A DNA stretch of 64,000 nucleotides, taken from positions 489,637 to 553,636 of the forward strand of contig LNEU01000033.1 in NCBI GenBank assembly GCA_001464355.1. Reading direction: 5' to 3'. Origin of the DNA: Burkholderiales bacterium Ga0077544 (lineage in GTDB: Bacteria; Pseudomonadota; Gammaproteobacteria; Burkholderiales; Burkholderiaceae_D). The notes beneath the pieces are model-generated. The model saw only the letters and a list, made by a program, of their open reading frames with translations, ran no database searches and had not been told where the DNA came from. The position numbers and the translations under genes were made by a program. Shown here piece by piece: positions 27,802-35,220 of this stretch. Numbering within the stretch: the stretch's first letter is position 1; each line of letters starts with the position of its first letter.

Positions 27802-28254
27802 ATGATGAATTGGAATAAAGAGGACATCCGAGAAACTATGCTTTCTCTGGAGACCGCAGCCCTACAAAGCGCTCGCGACAATTATTTGGACTACGTCGTG
27901 ACCGCTCGGCTTGATCGGACCGAACCGATTGAGAACGACGAGCAGGCTCAGGCCGAAGTTGCAGCGGACTTCGCTGAAGCGCTCGATGACACACTCCATG
28001 ACTACGCCGATAAACTCAATAAGCTCAGGATGATTGATTTCGGCCCTAAGTCGGCAGTCAATGAAGGCGCTGTCGTCAAGCTGTCCGGCCGCTATTATGT
28101 GATAGCAGTGTCAACGAGCAAGTTCATCTGCCATGGGCGTGAGATCATGGGTATTTCAAAGATGGCGCCGATCTTCGAGGCGATAGAGGGTGCCCGAGCA
28201 GGGGAGACCGTGCAATTTAACGGTCGGGGCTTCACTGTAGAAGAAGTTGCATAG
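27802..28254 (+). CDS. GreA/GreB C-terminal-domain-like protein
   Basis: 150 residues from the ATG at 27802 (or the adjacent ATG at 27805), with AGGGG just upstream. The N-terminal half is helical and acidic; the C-terminal half (about 95-150) has the Gre-factor fold signature ISKMAPIFEAI...GARAGETV...FTVEEV. Gre factors and relatives bind the RNA polymerase secondary channel. Lacking a clear N-terminal coiled coil of normal type, it may be a regulator rather than a cleavage factor. Same strand as the preceding gene. Confidence 0.7.
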   Translation: MMNWNKEDIRETMLSLETAALQSARDNYLDYVVTARLDRTEPIENDEQAQAEVAADFAEALDDTLHDYADKLNKLRMIDFGPKSAVNEGAVVKLSGRYYVIAVSTSKFICHGREIMGISKMAPIFEAIEGARAGETVQFNGRGFTVEEVA

Positions 28255-28713
28255 GGCGCCTCAGGCGACACGCTAATACGGAGCGCCCGACGGCGGCTCA
28301 TCCTGCATGCGCGTCATCGCATCAAGAGGTCCGTTGCCGCCGCCGCGCGCTTCGTTCGTTCATTCGAAAACACATTTCACGCGACGCAACAAACGTCAGG
28401 AGACCAATTTCACACGACGCAACAACCATTGCAACAAACGACCAGATAGTCGTCAATAGAAAGCACTACTTACCGCTTTCGGAGGATCAAAGGCGTGAGA
28501 TGAACGAACACACGTTTGCCTGTCCAGTAAAGAGCACCGCGCGATATTGCCATGTCAACGATGCCTGCGGGCAGGTTGACATCTCGCTCGTCATGCCAGC
28601 TTCACCCATCCGGGCCTAGTCGGTTGCAAGCTTCTGCTCATGACTATGCGCGGACTGGAGCTAACTTGTCGGAACACCCTGTGCGTCTCTTGAATCAATA
28701 ATGTTTAAATAAG
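28255..28713. other. Spacer with a 19-bp imperfect direct repeat
   Basis: About 460 bp without a gene. ATTTCACGCGACGCAACAA at 28374-28392 recurs with one change at 28407-28425, 33 bp apart. Its function is unknown. No terminator was identified. Confidence 0.5.
28374..28425. repeat. Two 19-bp direct repeats, one mismatch
   Basis: Copies at 28374-28392 and 28407-28425 differ at one base. The 33-bp period equals about three helical turns, which could suit a DNA-binding protein, but only two copies are present. Confidence 0.6.
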
Positions 28714-28980
28714 ATGGAGCATGCCGAGTTCGACACAGCTTTCGAGAAGCTTCCGGAGGGGTATAGCGAAGGCGCCTACGAAGGCCGCCGTTTCAACTTG
28801 ATCGTCCGACGATCCAAGGACGGGCGTCGCAGCAGTCTGTTTGCCAAGGAATTGGCCGGGACCGACATTGTCAGCTTTAACTTGTATCGAATTGCATCAG
28901 GTAGAACGTTGCTCAAGCCGTGTGAGATGTCTGCCGAAAAGGTCGTGGCATTCGTGCTGGATATCCGACCGGACGCTTGA
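28714..28980 (+). CDS. Small hypothetical protein, 88 aa, associated with msr-type genes
   Basis: Reads MEHAEFDTAFEKLPEGYSEG and ends at 28980. The pattern EGRRFNLIVRRSKDGRRSSLFAKELAGTD looks protein-like. I recall similar small proteins sometimes annotated as peptide methionine sulfoxide reductase despite lacking the MsrA/MsrB motifs. No catalytic cysteine pair is present (one Cys near 68). The ribosome site is weak. The context of msr genes supports a stress association. Confidence 0.6.
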   Translation: MEHAEFDTAFEKLPEGYSEGAYEGRRFNLIVRRSKDGRRSSLFAKELAGTDIVSFNLYRIASGRTLLKPCEMSAEKVVAFVLDIRPDA

Positions 28981-29177
28981 CTGTCAAGAGCAGAGTCGGC
29001 TGACCGCTCCACCTGCGATACACTGCTCCGTATGATTGCCCATTTGGTTTAAATGTATCAAAACTTTGGTTATGATCATTGCACCTCGCTTGGCGGAGAG
29101 TCATCTTCTATAAATCACCATTCGTGGTGGTATCGGTGTTGACCCCCGGATAAGCCATGATTTAGAAAGTTTTAGCG

Positions 29178-29432
29178 ATGAAAAAAACCACTGCTGCAAC
29201 GTTCCGACAATGTTTGATCTCAACGAAATGTGCGAGGATGACCGCCGGTGATGCTCTGAAGAGCATCATGGAGAACCGCTATGCGATCAATGCCGGAACC
29301 GTGATCGTGGAAGGCGCGAGCCATTATGTTGATGTCCAGCTGGACCAAGTTTCGGCGCGGTTTGCTCCCTTCATTCTTGGCGACCAACTGGGCGCGCCCA
29401 CGTCGGCAATTACGCCTATGCGTGGGCGCTGA
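29178..29432 (+). CDS. Hypothetical protein, 84 aa, upstream of divergent MsrA
   Basis: Starts with ATG at 29178 and stops at 29430-29432, one base before the GTG proposed for the MsrA-like gene, so the two may be coupled. Sequence such as YAINAGTVIVEGASHYVDVQL looks folded. No family was recognised and no good ribosome site was seen. Confidence 0.35.
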   Translation: MKKTTAATFRQCLISTKCARMTAGDALKSIMENRYAINAGTVIVEGASHYVDVQLDQVSARFAPFILGDQLGAPTSAITPMRGR

Positions 29433-29433
29433 G

Positions 29434-29940
29434 GTGGCGAAGCTTGGCTTTGGAGGTGGATGCCATTGGTGCACAGAAGGGGTGTTCCAAGCATTGCGCG
29501 GCGTCACCCAGGTCGACCAGGGTTTTGTCCAAGCAGACGCACCAGCAGATACCTGGGCAGAAGGGGTAATCGTCACCTTTGACCCCTCAGTGATTGACTT
29601 GAAAACGCTTTCTGAGGTACACCTCAGAACACATTCCGCTACTAGGGCCCGCTCACCCCGCGGCAGGTATCGCAGCGCTATCTACACCTTCGAAGATAGC
29701 CAGCGGCATGAAGCCGAACTGGCGATAACCAGCTTCGCCGACGAGTCTGGCAAGACGGTTCATACCCTCGTTCTCCCACTTAGAGGTTTCAGGGCGTCGG
29801 ATGAGTGTTACCAGAACTACTATCGAACCGACCCGAGCAGACCCTTCTGCCGCCGCTATATCGATCCTAAATTGGACTTTATCCGACGGCACTTTTCAGA
29901 AGTCGCATTCCCTGAGGTGAAAACTGATGCTGGCGTTTAG
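29434..29940 (+). CDS. Divergent MsrA-family protein (GCHWC active site)
   Basis: 168 residues if started at the GTG 29434; the frame extends upstream. The MsrA active-site loop is GCHWC rather than GCFWG, giving C10 and C13. The C-terminal half keeps MsrA-like features (RYRSAIYTFEDSQRHEAE; ASDECYQNYYRTDP) but the usual HDPT region is changed to LRTHSATRARSPRG. It may reduce a different substrate from the canonical MsrA at 33430, or be inactive. Confidence 0.68.
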   Translation: MAKLGFGGGCHWCTEGVFQALRGVTQVDQGFVQADAPADTWAEGVIVTFDPSVIDLKTLSEVHLRTHSATRARSPRGRYRSAIYTFEDSQRHEAELAITSFADESGKTVHTLVLPLRGFRASDECYQNYYRTDPSRPFCRRYIDPKLDFIRRHFSEVAFPEVKTDAGV

Positions 29941-30302
29941 ATACAGACGCTCGCCAGTAGAGTGTAGATGCGCGCTAGACGCTTCATGCTTGAGCATAAC
30001 GATTACACATGCGGCGTGAAGAAGTCAATTTGCGGCTGAAACTTCGCCAGCGATTAGCTAAGGTTCTCAAACCGTCACGCATTTTCAGGTGGACGAAGAC
30101 CAGCGGGCAGGAAGGTATATGACTCAGTCTATAGCCCTTCCGTATTAGAACGACAGACCTTAGGATATTTTTGGACGCAGTGGGGTCGTTACGAAGGTAA
30201 GCCGGTAAGACTGAAGTTTGATCGCTGCAAGCCCGGCGGCTTGTTGGAAGGCGAAATTAGATAAAGGAATCTTAACAGGCTCTGGACGATGAGCAGTGCG
30301 GA
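29941..30302. other. Spacer with a regulatory motif and an open frame without a start
   Basis: About 360 bp. It holds copy 4 of the recurrent palindrome at 30119. A plus-strand frame open from about 30058 to 30261 reads YFWTQWGRYEGKPVRLKF but lacks a start and ribosome site, and could be a remnant. Confidence 0.4.
30119..30131 (+). promoter_or_regulatory. Copy 4 of recurrent palindrome
   Basis: Reads ATGACTCAGTCTA, preceded by GGTAT. No complete plus-strand gene follows. It lies downstream of the minus-strand MarR gene, so its target, if any, is probably lost. Confidence 0.4.
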
Positions 30303-30827
30303 CTACATCTCGCTTGCTTCGCGCAACTCGAGCTCATGGTCAACAGGGCATTTCTTACAGCTTTGGAAGTCGCATAGCCGGCAGATTCTGTACGAATGTG
30401 ATTTATCTTCCACCGTCGCGCGTAGCATACGCTCTGCCAAAGCCCCTAGCATCCTCTGCTCTTCTTGCGTAAGCACGGATATACCGCGTGAAATTACCTG
30501 ATCTCGAGCACGTAAAATGTTTTCACAGCATTCCTCGCCTTCACCCGTCAAATGGAGCGAGCGAGTTCTACCGTCAGTCGCATGTAGTCGTCTCTCGATA
30601 AATCCTAAGGACTCTAATCGGTCGACAAGGCGGACTGTGCCAGCATGCGTCAGCCCTACGCCGCTTGCAAGCGTGCGTATTGAAAGTCCTGGTGCATGAC
30701 GAATCAATGCTAACGCCGCTGCGGCGGGACCTTCTTCAGGTGCAGTAGACGAAGAGGCTCGATTAATCTCGTCCGCAAGTGCCAACGCGACCGCCCCGAT
30801 CAGATTTCTCTCTTGAATTTGCTTCAT
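30303..30827 (-). CDS. MarR-family regulator with C-terminal four-cysteine cluster (2)
   Basis: 174-residue winged-helix regulator (wHTH about 45-95: LASGVGLTHAGTVRLVDRLESLG, then RRLHATDGRTRSLHL) with C149, C152, C157 and C160 in CX2C-X4-CX2CP, the same tail as the MarR at 19080-19640. The tail probably binds a metal or acts as a thiol switch. It is a reasonable candidate to bind the recurrent ATGAYTSARTCAT motif, but this is inference. No palindrome as strong as that at 19668 was seen at its own promoter. Confidence 0.87.
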   Translation of the reverse strand: MKQIQERNLIGAVALALADEINRASSSTAPEEGPAAAALALIRHAPGLSIRTLASGVGLTHAGTVRLVDRLESLGFIERRLHATDGRTRSLHLTGEGEECCENILRARDQVISRGISVLTQEEQRMLGALAERMLRATVEDKSHSYRICRLCDFQSCKKCPVDHELELREASEM

Positions 30828-31476
30828 AGTGAGAGAATACAGGTGCCAGAGCCGCGCAGCAAGCGAAGCGGGACTTCAACCATGAGTGCCGACCAAATTT
30901 ATCAAAACCAGTTGACTTGAGCGCAAAAAAATAGAAATTTTCCGCCCCTTTTAACTCGCGTTTCCTGCTCGGCGTTGAGAATCATACGTACACGGAATAG
31001 CCCTGCTTGGTTGATGTCCCAGTGTCAGACTACGTATAAGCTACTTAAGTCGGGGAAGGCCTTAGTGTGAGCGGGGCATCTGTCGGTAGGGCAACTAACG
31101 GCGTCGCACAATCTGCAGATTTGCATAAAGTGTACTGAACCTTCCGTGGACTGCCCACCAGGGCTTCATCAATCGAATTAGCTATTTTCGCTGAGTACGA
31201 ATGGCTCTGCCATGCAGGATGCGACAAAGTTCAAGGCTATTTAGTGGGAAGGCCTGCTATTGGCAGCATGCGAAGAAGCTCTGCTGTACCAATCCACTAA
31301 GTCTCAGAATGCTGCTTGACCAGAGTCTCTTACGCACCCGGTTTGTAATTCCTAGTGGACTGATTAGGATAAGTGATCTGGAATGAGCTCATTCTAAAAT
31401 TCATTAGTCTATGCTCGGTCTTGAATAGCGCTCGACGAAAAGCGTGGCTTGCAGTTCTCACTCTTGCCGTCGGAGC
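30828..31476. other. Gene-free spacer
   Basis: About 650 bp between two minus-strand genes. The short frames in it lack ribosome sites and protein-like composition. No RNA or repeat was recognised. Confidence 0.5.
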
Positions 31477-32436
31477 TTACCGCGGATTAGCTAGGCTCGG
31501 GCGGCGGACGGCCGTGAAGTAAACTGTCAGCCAGTCTGTCGTGCGCAGCCCACCCATTTCCGCAGCAACTTCACCGCGGATTTTGTCAAGCTCCGCAACG
31601 GTAAAGCCTGCGTGCTCAGACCGAGTGATGAACCCTATCTCGACAAACCGCGCCCTGCCAATTCGGGCGACATAAGACTGGTGGTCAAGGAAGCCGTGCC
31701 TGGTAACCAATTTATTGGCGAGGTTGCGGACCTGCTGGTCGAGGTCGCGCGGAGCCACTTGCAAGATGTTGCGGCCTGCCCTATAGATCGCGCAGATCGG
31801 GTAGGGCAGCATTGCGCCGATTAGCAAAATCAAGACTACAGGGTCGATGTACGGCATCATCCATGCCGCGCCAGTGCCCTCCAGCGCCCACGCGAGCAAG
31901 AAGGAAGTGCAGAGACCGACGCTCATCAGCCCCCCAAACAGCCATCCGCGGGCGTCCGCTTCAAGCAAGCTCGATTCGAGCCCGCACCTGTGCCGCTGAA
32001 CATAGAGAAACGCCGCTAGGCTCACGCAACTGCTTATCGCCGCGGACGTGATCGCTAGATCGTAGTGGATTATTCGCCCTCCGTTTATGAGGCTGCTGAC
32101 GCCACCCAGCAATCCATATGCACAGACGAAAAGCCGCACCATGCTGCTGACCAGCGAAAGGATTGGCTCTAGGTGCCAGTAACCAAACTGGAAGCGGCAG
32201 TCGGCACCCCGGCCGATGAGGCGCGAAGCGTGCCAAGCGAGCACCGCCATGCACGTATCGATGGCTTCGAACATTCCATCGAACACGAGCGACTGCGCGC
32301 CGGACATCAGTCCTAGGAAGACGCCGAGTATCGCCAATACCGCGGTTGCGCAAGCGGATCGCAGGAGAAGCTTTTGCTCAGTCTTATGTAAGTCAGCGTC
32401 GATGGGGACGGGAGAAGGATGGCCGTCGCCCCACAT
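31477..32436 (-). CDS. Cation diffusion facilitator (CDF) family transporter
   Basis: 319 residues from the ATG at 32436 (GGAG about 10 bases upstream); a longer start at 32472 is possible. Six hydrophobic segments match the CDF layout, with metal-site-like acidic residues in LVFDGMFEAIDT near residue 55 and ARIGR...EIGF in the C-terminal cytoplasmic domain. Members export Zn, Cd, Co, Fe or Mn. A copy of the recurrent palindrome facing this gene lies 81 bp upstream. Confidence 0.85.
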   Translation of the reverse strand: MWGDGHPSPVPIDADLHKTEQKLLLRSACATAVLAILGVFLGLMSGAQSLVFDGMFEAIDTCMAVLAWHASRLIGRGADCRFQFGYWHLEPILSLVSSMVRLFVCAYGLLGGVSSLINGGRIIHYDLAITSAAISSCVSLAAFLYVQRHRCGLESSLLEADARGWLFGGLMSVGLCTSFLLAWALEGTGAAWMMPYIDPVVLILLIGAMLPYPICAIYRAGRNILQVAPRDLDQQVRNLANKLVTRHGFLDHQSYVARIGRARFVEIGFITRSEHAGFTVAELDKIRGEVAAEMGGLRTTDWLTVYFTAVRRPSLANPR

Positions 32437-32517
32437 TATGCGTTTGCTCCGGCATAGCCTGGACGGCGGCACGTGTAATCCGGTTTCGTTTCGTTCTGCA
32501 TTCTGTCCCCATTGTCT

Positions 32518-32530
32518 ATGACTGAATCAT
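32518..32530 (-). promoter_or_regulatory. Copy 5 of recurrent palindrome, facing CDF gene
   Basis: Reads ATGACTGAATCAT on the plus strand, with symmetry extending outward (CTATGACTG / AATCATATAG). On the minus strand it reads TATATGATTCAGTCATAG toward the CDF transporter start, 81 bp away. Confidence 0.6.
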
Positions 32531-32804
32531 ATAGGAAGCCTCATCTGCGCACGAAATTTTCTTTTATTGTCGCCTCCGCGGGAAGAATAGAGATTGAGCG
32601 ATTGCACCCCTTTCGAAAGCTGAGGGATAGCAAGTCTGCGGCTGAGTTATATGAAATCGCATGCCGGTCGTGCGTACTTCGACAGACATACTAGCGCGGT
32701 CGCCACATCGAGAGCATAGGCATTCTTTTGCCTAATATGAGGCCTTCACGCTGCTCGCCGTGGATTCATCAGATACGAAAAATATTTTGATATATACTCG
32801 ATAT

Positions 32805-32817
32805 ATGATTCAGTCAT
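32805..32817 (+). promoter_or_regulatory. Copy 6 of recurrent palindrome, facing msrBA
   Basis: Reads ATGATTCAGTCAT, preceded by GATATATACT plus 6 bases and followed by TTATTT. This matches the minus-strand reading of the 24658 copy over about 36 bases. It lies 172 bp upstream of msrB on the same strand. Confidence 0.65.
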
Positions 32818-32989
32818 TTATTTCTCGCGCCTGTTGGAAGATGAGAGTCTGCTAGATGATGATCTAAAGCAAGGGGACATGGTGTCCCACCAACCTCTGG
32901 ATGGAAACGCCGACAGTTAGTAATTTCGTTCACCAACAATTAAACGTTATCACTTCAAAACTAATCTCTACATTGAAAGGGACTTTCCT

Positions 32990-33433
32990 ATGACTTACGC
33001 TAAGACCAAAGAGGCCCTTCAGCGCCTCACTCCGGAGCAGTATCGGGTCACGCAGCAAAGCGGGACTGAACGTCCAGGAACGGGGGAGTACAACCATCAC
33101 AAGGAGGTGGGCATCTACGTAGACATCGTTTCGGGAGAACCGCTTTTCGCCTCGTCCGACAAGTTTGAATCTGGATGCGGCTGGCCTAGCTTCACCAAGC
33201 CGATCGTGTCGGCAAACGTGAATGAGCTGCGCGACACCGAGCACGGCATGATCCGCACAGAAGTGCGGTCGACCTTTGGCGATAGCCATCTCGGTCACGT
33301 TTTCACTGATGGTCCTTCCGACCGAGGTGGGCTGCGCTACTGCATTAATTCGGCATCTCTTCGCTTCGTGAAGCGCGAGGACATGGAGGCCGAAGGTTAT
33401 GGAGCCTACCTCAATCAAGTGGAGGATATATGA
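32990..33433 (+). CDS. msrB: Peptide-methionine (R)-S-oxide reductase MsrB, zinc-less type
   Basis: Reduces the R epimer of methionine sulfoxide. 147 residues with SGCGWPSF (C63), HLGHVF near 101 and the catalytic cysteine C118 in [11 protein letters not shown]. The CXXC pair that binds structural zinc in many MsrB proteins is missing ([12 protein letters not shown] at 42-53). Form without zinc is a known subtype. A GAAAGG ribosome site precedes. The stop overlaps msrA by 4 bp. Confidence 0.95.
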   Translation: MTYAKTKEALQRLTPEQYRVTQQSGTERPGTGEYNHHKEVGIYVDIVSGEPLFASSDKFESGCGWPSFTKPIVSANVNELRDTEHGMIRTEVRSTFGDSHLGHVFTDGPSDRGGLRYCINSASLRFVKREDMEAEGYGAYLNQVEDI

Positions 33434-33936
33434 GCCTTGACCGCGCGATACTTGCAGGGGGCTGTTTCTGGGGCATGCAGGATTTGATCCGAAAGCTCCC
33501 GGGCGTGCAGAAAACGCGGGTTGGTTATAGTGGCGGAGACACGCCGAACGCGACCTATCGCAACCACGGCACGCATGCTGAAGCGATCGAGATCGTGTAC
33601 GACACCGACGTCACCGATTACAGGGCCATCCTGGAGTTCTTCTTCCAGATCCATGACCCGACAACGGTAAATCGGCAGGGAAACGACATGGGCGGGTCCT
33701 ACCGTTCGGCGATTTTTTATGTAGACGACGATCAGCGTCGCGTTGCGGAAGATACGATCGCTGACGTGGATGCATCAGGCCTCTGGAAAGGTAAGGTCGC
33801 CACTCAGGTTGAAGAGGCAGGTGCCTTCTGGGAGGCGGAAGCCGACCATCAGGACTATCTTCAGAAACGCCCGAATGGTTATACCTGTCACTTCGTTCGG
33901 CCGGATTGGGTTCTGCCGAAACGGGCGAAGGATTGA
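33430..33936 (+). CDS. msrA: Peptide-methionine (S)-S-oxide reductase MsrA
   Basis: Reduces the S epimer of methionine sulfoxide. 168 residues with the canonical active site GGCFWGMQD (C12), GYSGG near 33 and [25 protein letters not shown] (catalytic region near 71-95). It lacks resolving cysteines of the longest forms apart from one near the C terminus (YTCHF). The msrB-msrA pair is coupled by an ATGA overlap and sits downstream of regulatory copy 6. Confidence 0.95.
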   Translation: MSLDRAILAGGCFWGMQDLIRKLPGVQKTRVGYSGGDTPNATYRNHGTHAEAIEIVYDTDVTDYRAILEFFFQIHDPTTVNRQGNDMGGSYRSAIFYVDDDQRRVAEDTIADVDASGLWKGKVATQVEEAGAFWEAEADHQDYLQKRPNGYTCHFVRPDWVLPKRAKD

Positions 33937-34282
33937 CGAGCGCCAATAAGTGAAGGCAGCGGCCGGATCGGCTTAACGGCCGGTCGTCCCATACTTGTCA
34001 GATCGACGTTCTCTGATCGACGTTTGCTAATAGCGGCCGGCTCGGCGTAGGTGATGTCCAAATGCCGAATGCCTCTCGTCGAACGCGCAATCTTTCTGTC
34101 AAAGGTATGCAACCCCAACATCCGATCAAGGCAATCCGAAAGTGCAACTCGACCAGCCATCGACCTCGATGATGGCTACAAATTAATTGGCTGGCTTCAG
34201 TTATGGGAGCCATGCTTGAATGAACGTTTCAGCAAAAATAGACTAATGAACATTCTCATTAAATCACGTAAAGAAAGCCCAT
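33937..34282. other. Gene-free spacer
   Basis: About 345 bp between msrA and the RidA-like gene. Inverted GATCGACGTT repeats near 34003 were noticed but are not followed by a T tract. No gene recognised. Confidence 0.5.
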
Positions 34283-34684
34283 ATGGAAAAGCCAGAATTT
34301 TTTGTAACACCCGGATATGGCGAAAAATTGAGGAACGCTCTGCATTACTCGCAAGCTGTGAAGATCGGCAATCGCATAGAAACTTCGGGACAAGGGGGCT
34401 GGGATGACAGTTTCCAATTTCCTCAATCAGTCGAAGAAGAGATCGCCCAGGCGTTTAGAAATGTAGAAGCAACATTGGCCACAGCTGGTGCCAGTTGGGA
34501 GCACGTGGTGCATGTGAACTCTTATCATGTTGGGGGCTTCCCGCCGGAAGTGAACGACACAATGGTCAAAATGTTTTGCAATTACATTCCTAATCACGCG
34601 CCTATCTGGACGCAACTGGGTGTTGCCGCTCTAGGCCTTCCGGCAATGCGCATTGAAATACGCGTGACCGCAGTAATTTTTTAA
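34283..34684 (+). CDS. RidA/YjgF-family protein, catalytic Arg position altered
   Basis: 133-residue single-domain protein of the Rid family, recognised by ETSGQGGWD near 33, NVEATLATAGASWEHVVHVNSYHV near 61-84 and the C-terminal RIEIRVTAVIF. RidA enzymes hydrolyse reactive enamine/imine intermediates. The arginine typical of active RidA (in the R-L/P-x segment before the last strand) reads VAALGLPAM here, so it probably belongs to another Rid subfamily. AAAGAAAG lies upstream of the ATG. Confidence 0.85.
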   Translation: MEKPEFFVTPGYGEKLRNALHYSQAVKIGNRIETSGQGGWDDSFQFPQSVEEEIAQAFRNVEATLATAGASWEHVVHVNSYHVGGFPPEVNDTMVKMFCNYIPNHAPIWTQLGVAALGLPAMRIEIRVTAVIF

Positions 34685-35220
34685 GCATAAAAGTCATGGC
34701 CTCAATGCACCGCAGTTGTACCAAATGCTGTTGAATGCCATTTTTAATATTGGTTAGAATCTGACCAGATGCAGCGAAGTAGACGATCAGATGGTCGCCT
34801 TTCTTATACAGTGAAATGCCGCTTTTTGGCCACGAGCAGACCTTTGGACATAACGTTCTTACCACAAGCTTCAATCGTTTTCTAAGCAAAGCTCTTGAGT
34901 CGCCCTAACGCCTGTTCCCATTCGCGTCCCAATCGTTTCAAGCTCCACCCATGCTTCGTCGATCTGCGCGGGTTCTAGCTGTCACAATCGTTCGCGGCCT
35001 GCTTCTCGTCCCTGATACCGAAGGTTCGCAACTTCACGCGAACCCCACGACGATCTGACACGAATGAACATGAAAATGAGTCAGATCAGCTTTCTGCATA
35101 AATGAAATTAGTCCGAAACTAGCTATAGTAGCTAAGAGTTTGGCTCCTTGCGTTCTCGGCAAGAGTTGACAGACACGACGAAAACGATAGTCCAAACAAT
35201 TACTGCGTAGAAAGCAAAAA
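34685..35220. other. Spacer with degenerate sequence
   Basis: About 535 bp. On the minus strand around 34900-35020 a broken frame (LKRLGREWEQALGRLKS) looks like the end of a decayed protein. A weak match to the recurrent palindrome, ATGAGTCAGATCA, occurs at 35076-35088 upstream of glutathione reductase. Confidence 0.4.

Larger units (their letters stand above)
32437..32989. other. Divergent intergenic region with two palindrome copies
   Basis: Between the CDF gene and msrBA. It holds copy 5 (32518) facing CDF and copy 6 (32805) facing msrB. A short well-spaced frame, ATG at 32880 with GGGG upstream, encodes 13 residues (MVSHQPLDGNADS) and may be a leader or chance. Neither of the longer frames here looks coding. 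Confidence 0.5.

Noticed and set aside
30058..30261. Open frame of about 68 codons reading YFWTQWGRYEGK
   Set aside because: No start codon or ribosome site, and it overlaps the regulatory motif; may be a remnant.
31201..31386. 61-aa plus frame in the CDF upstream spacer
   Set aside because: No ribosome site and no protein-like composition.
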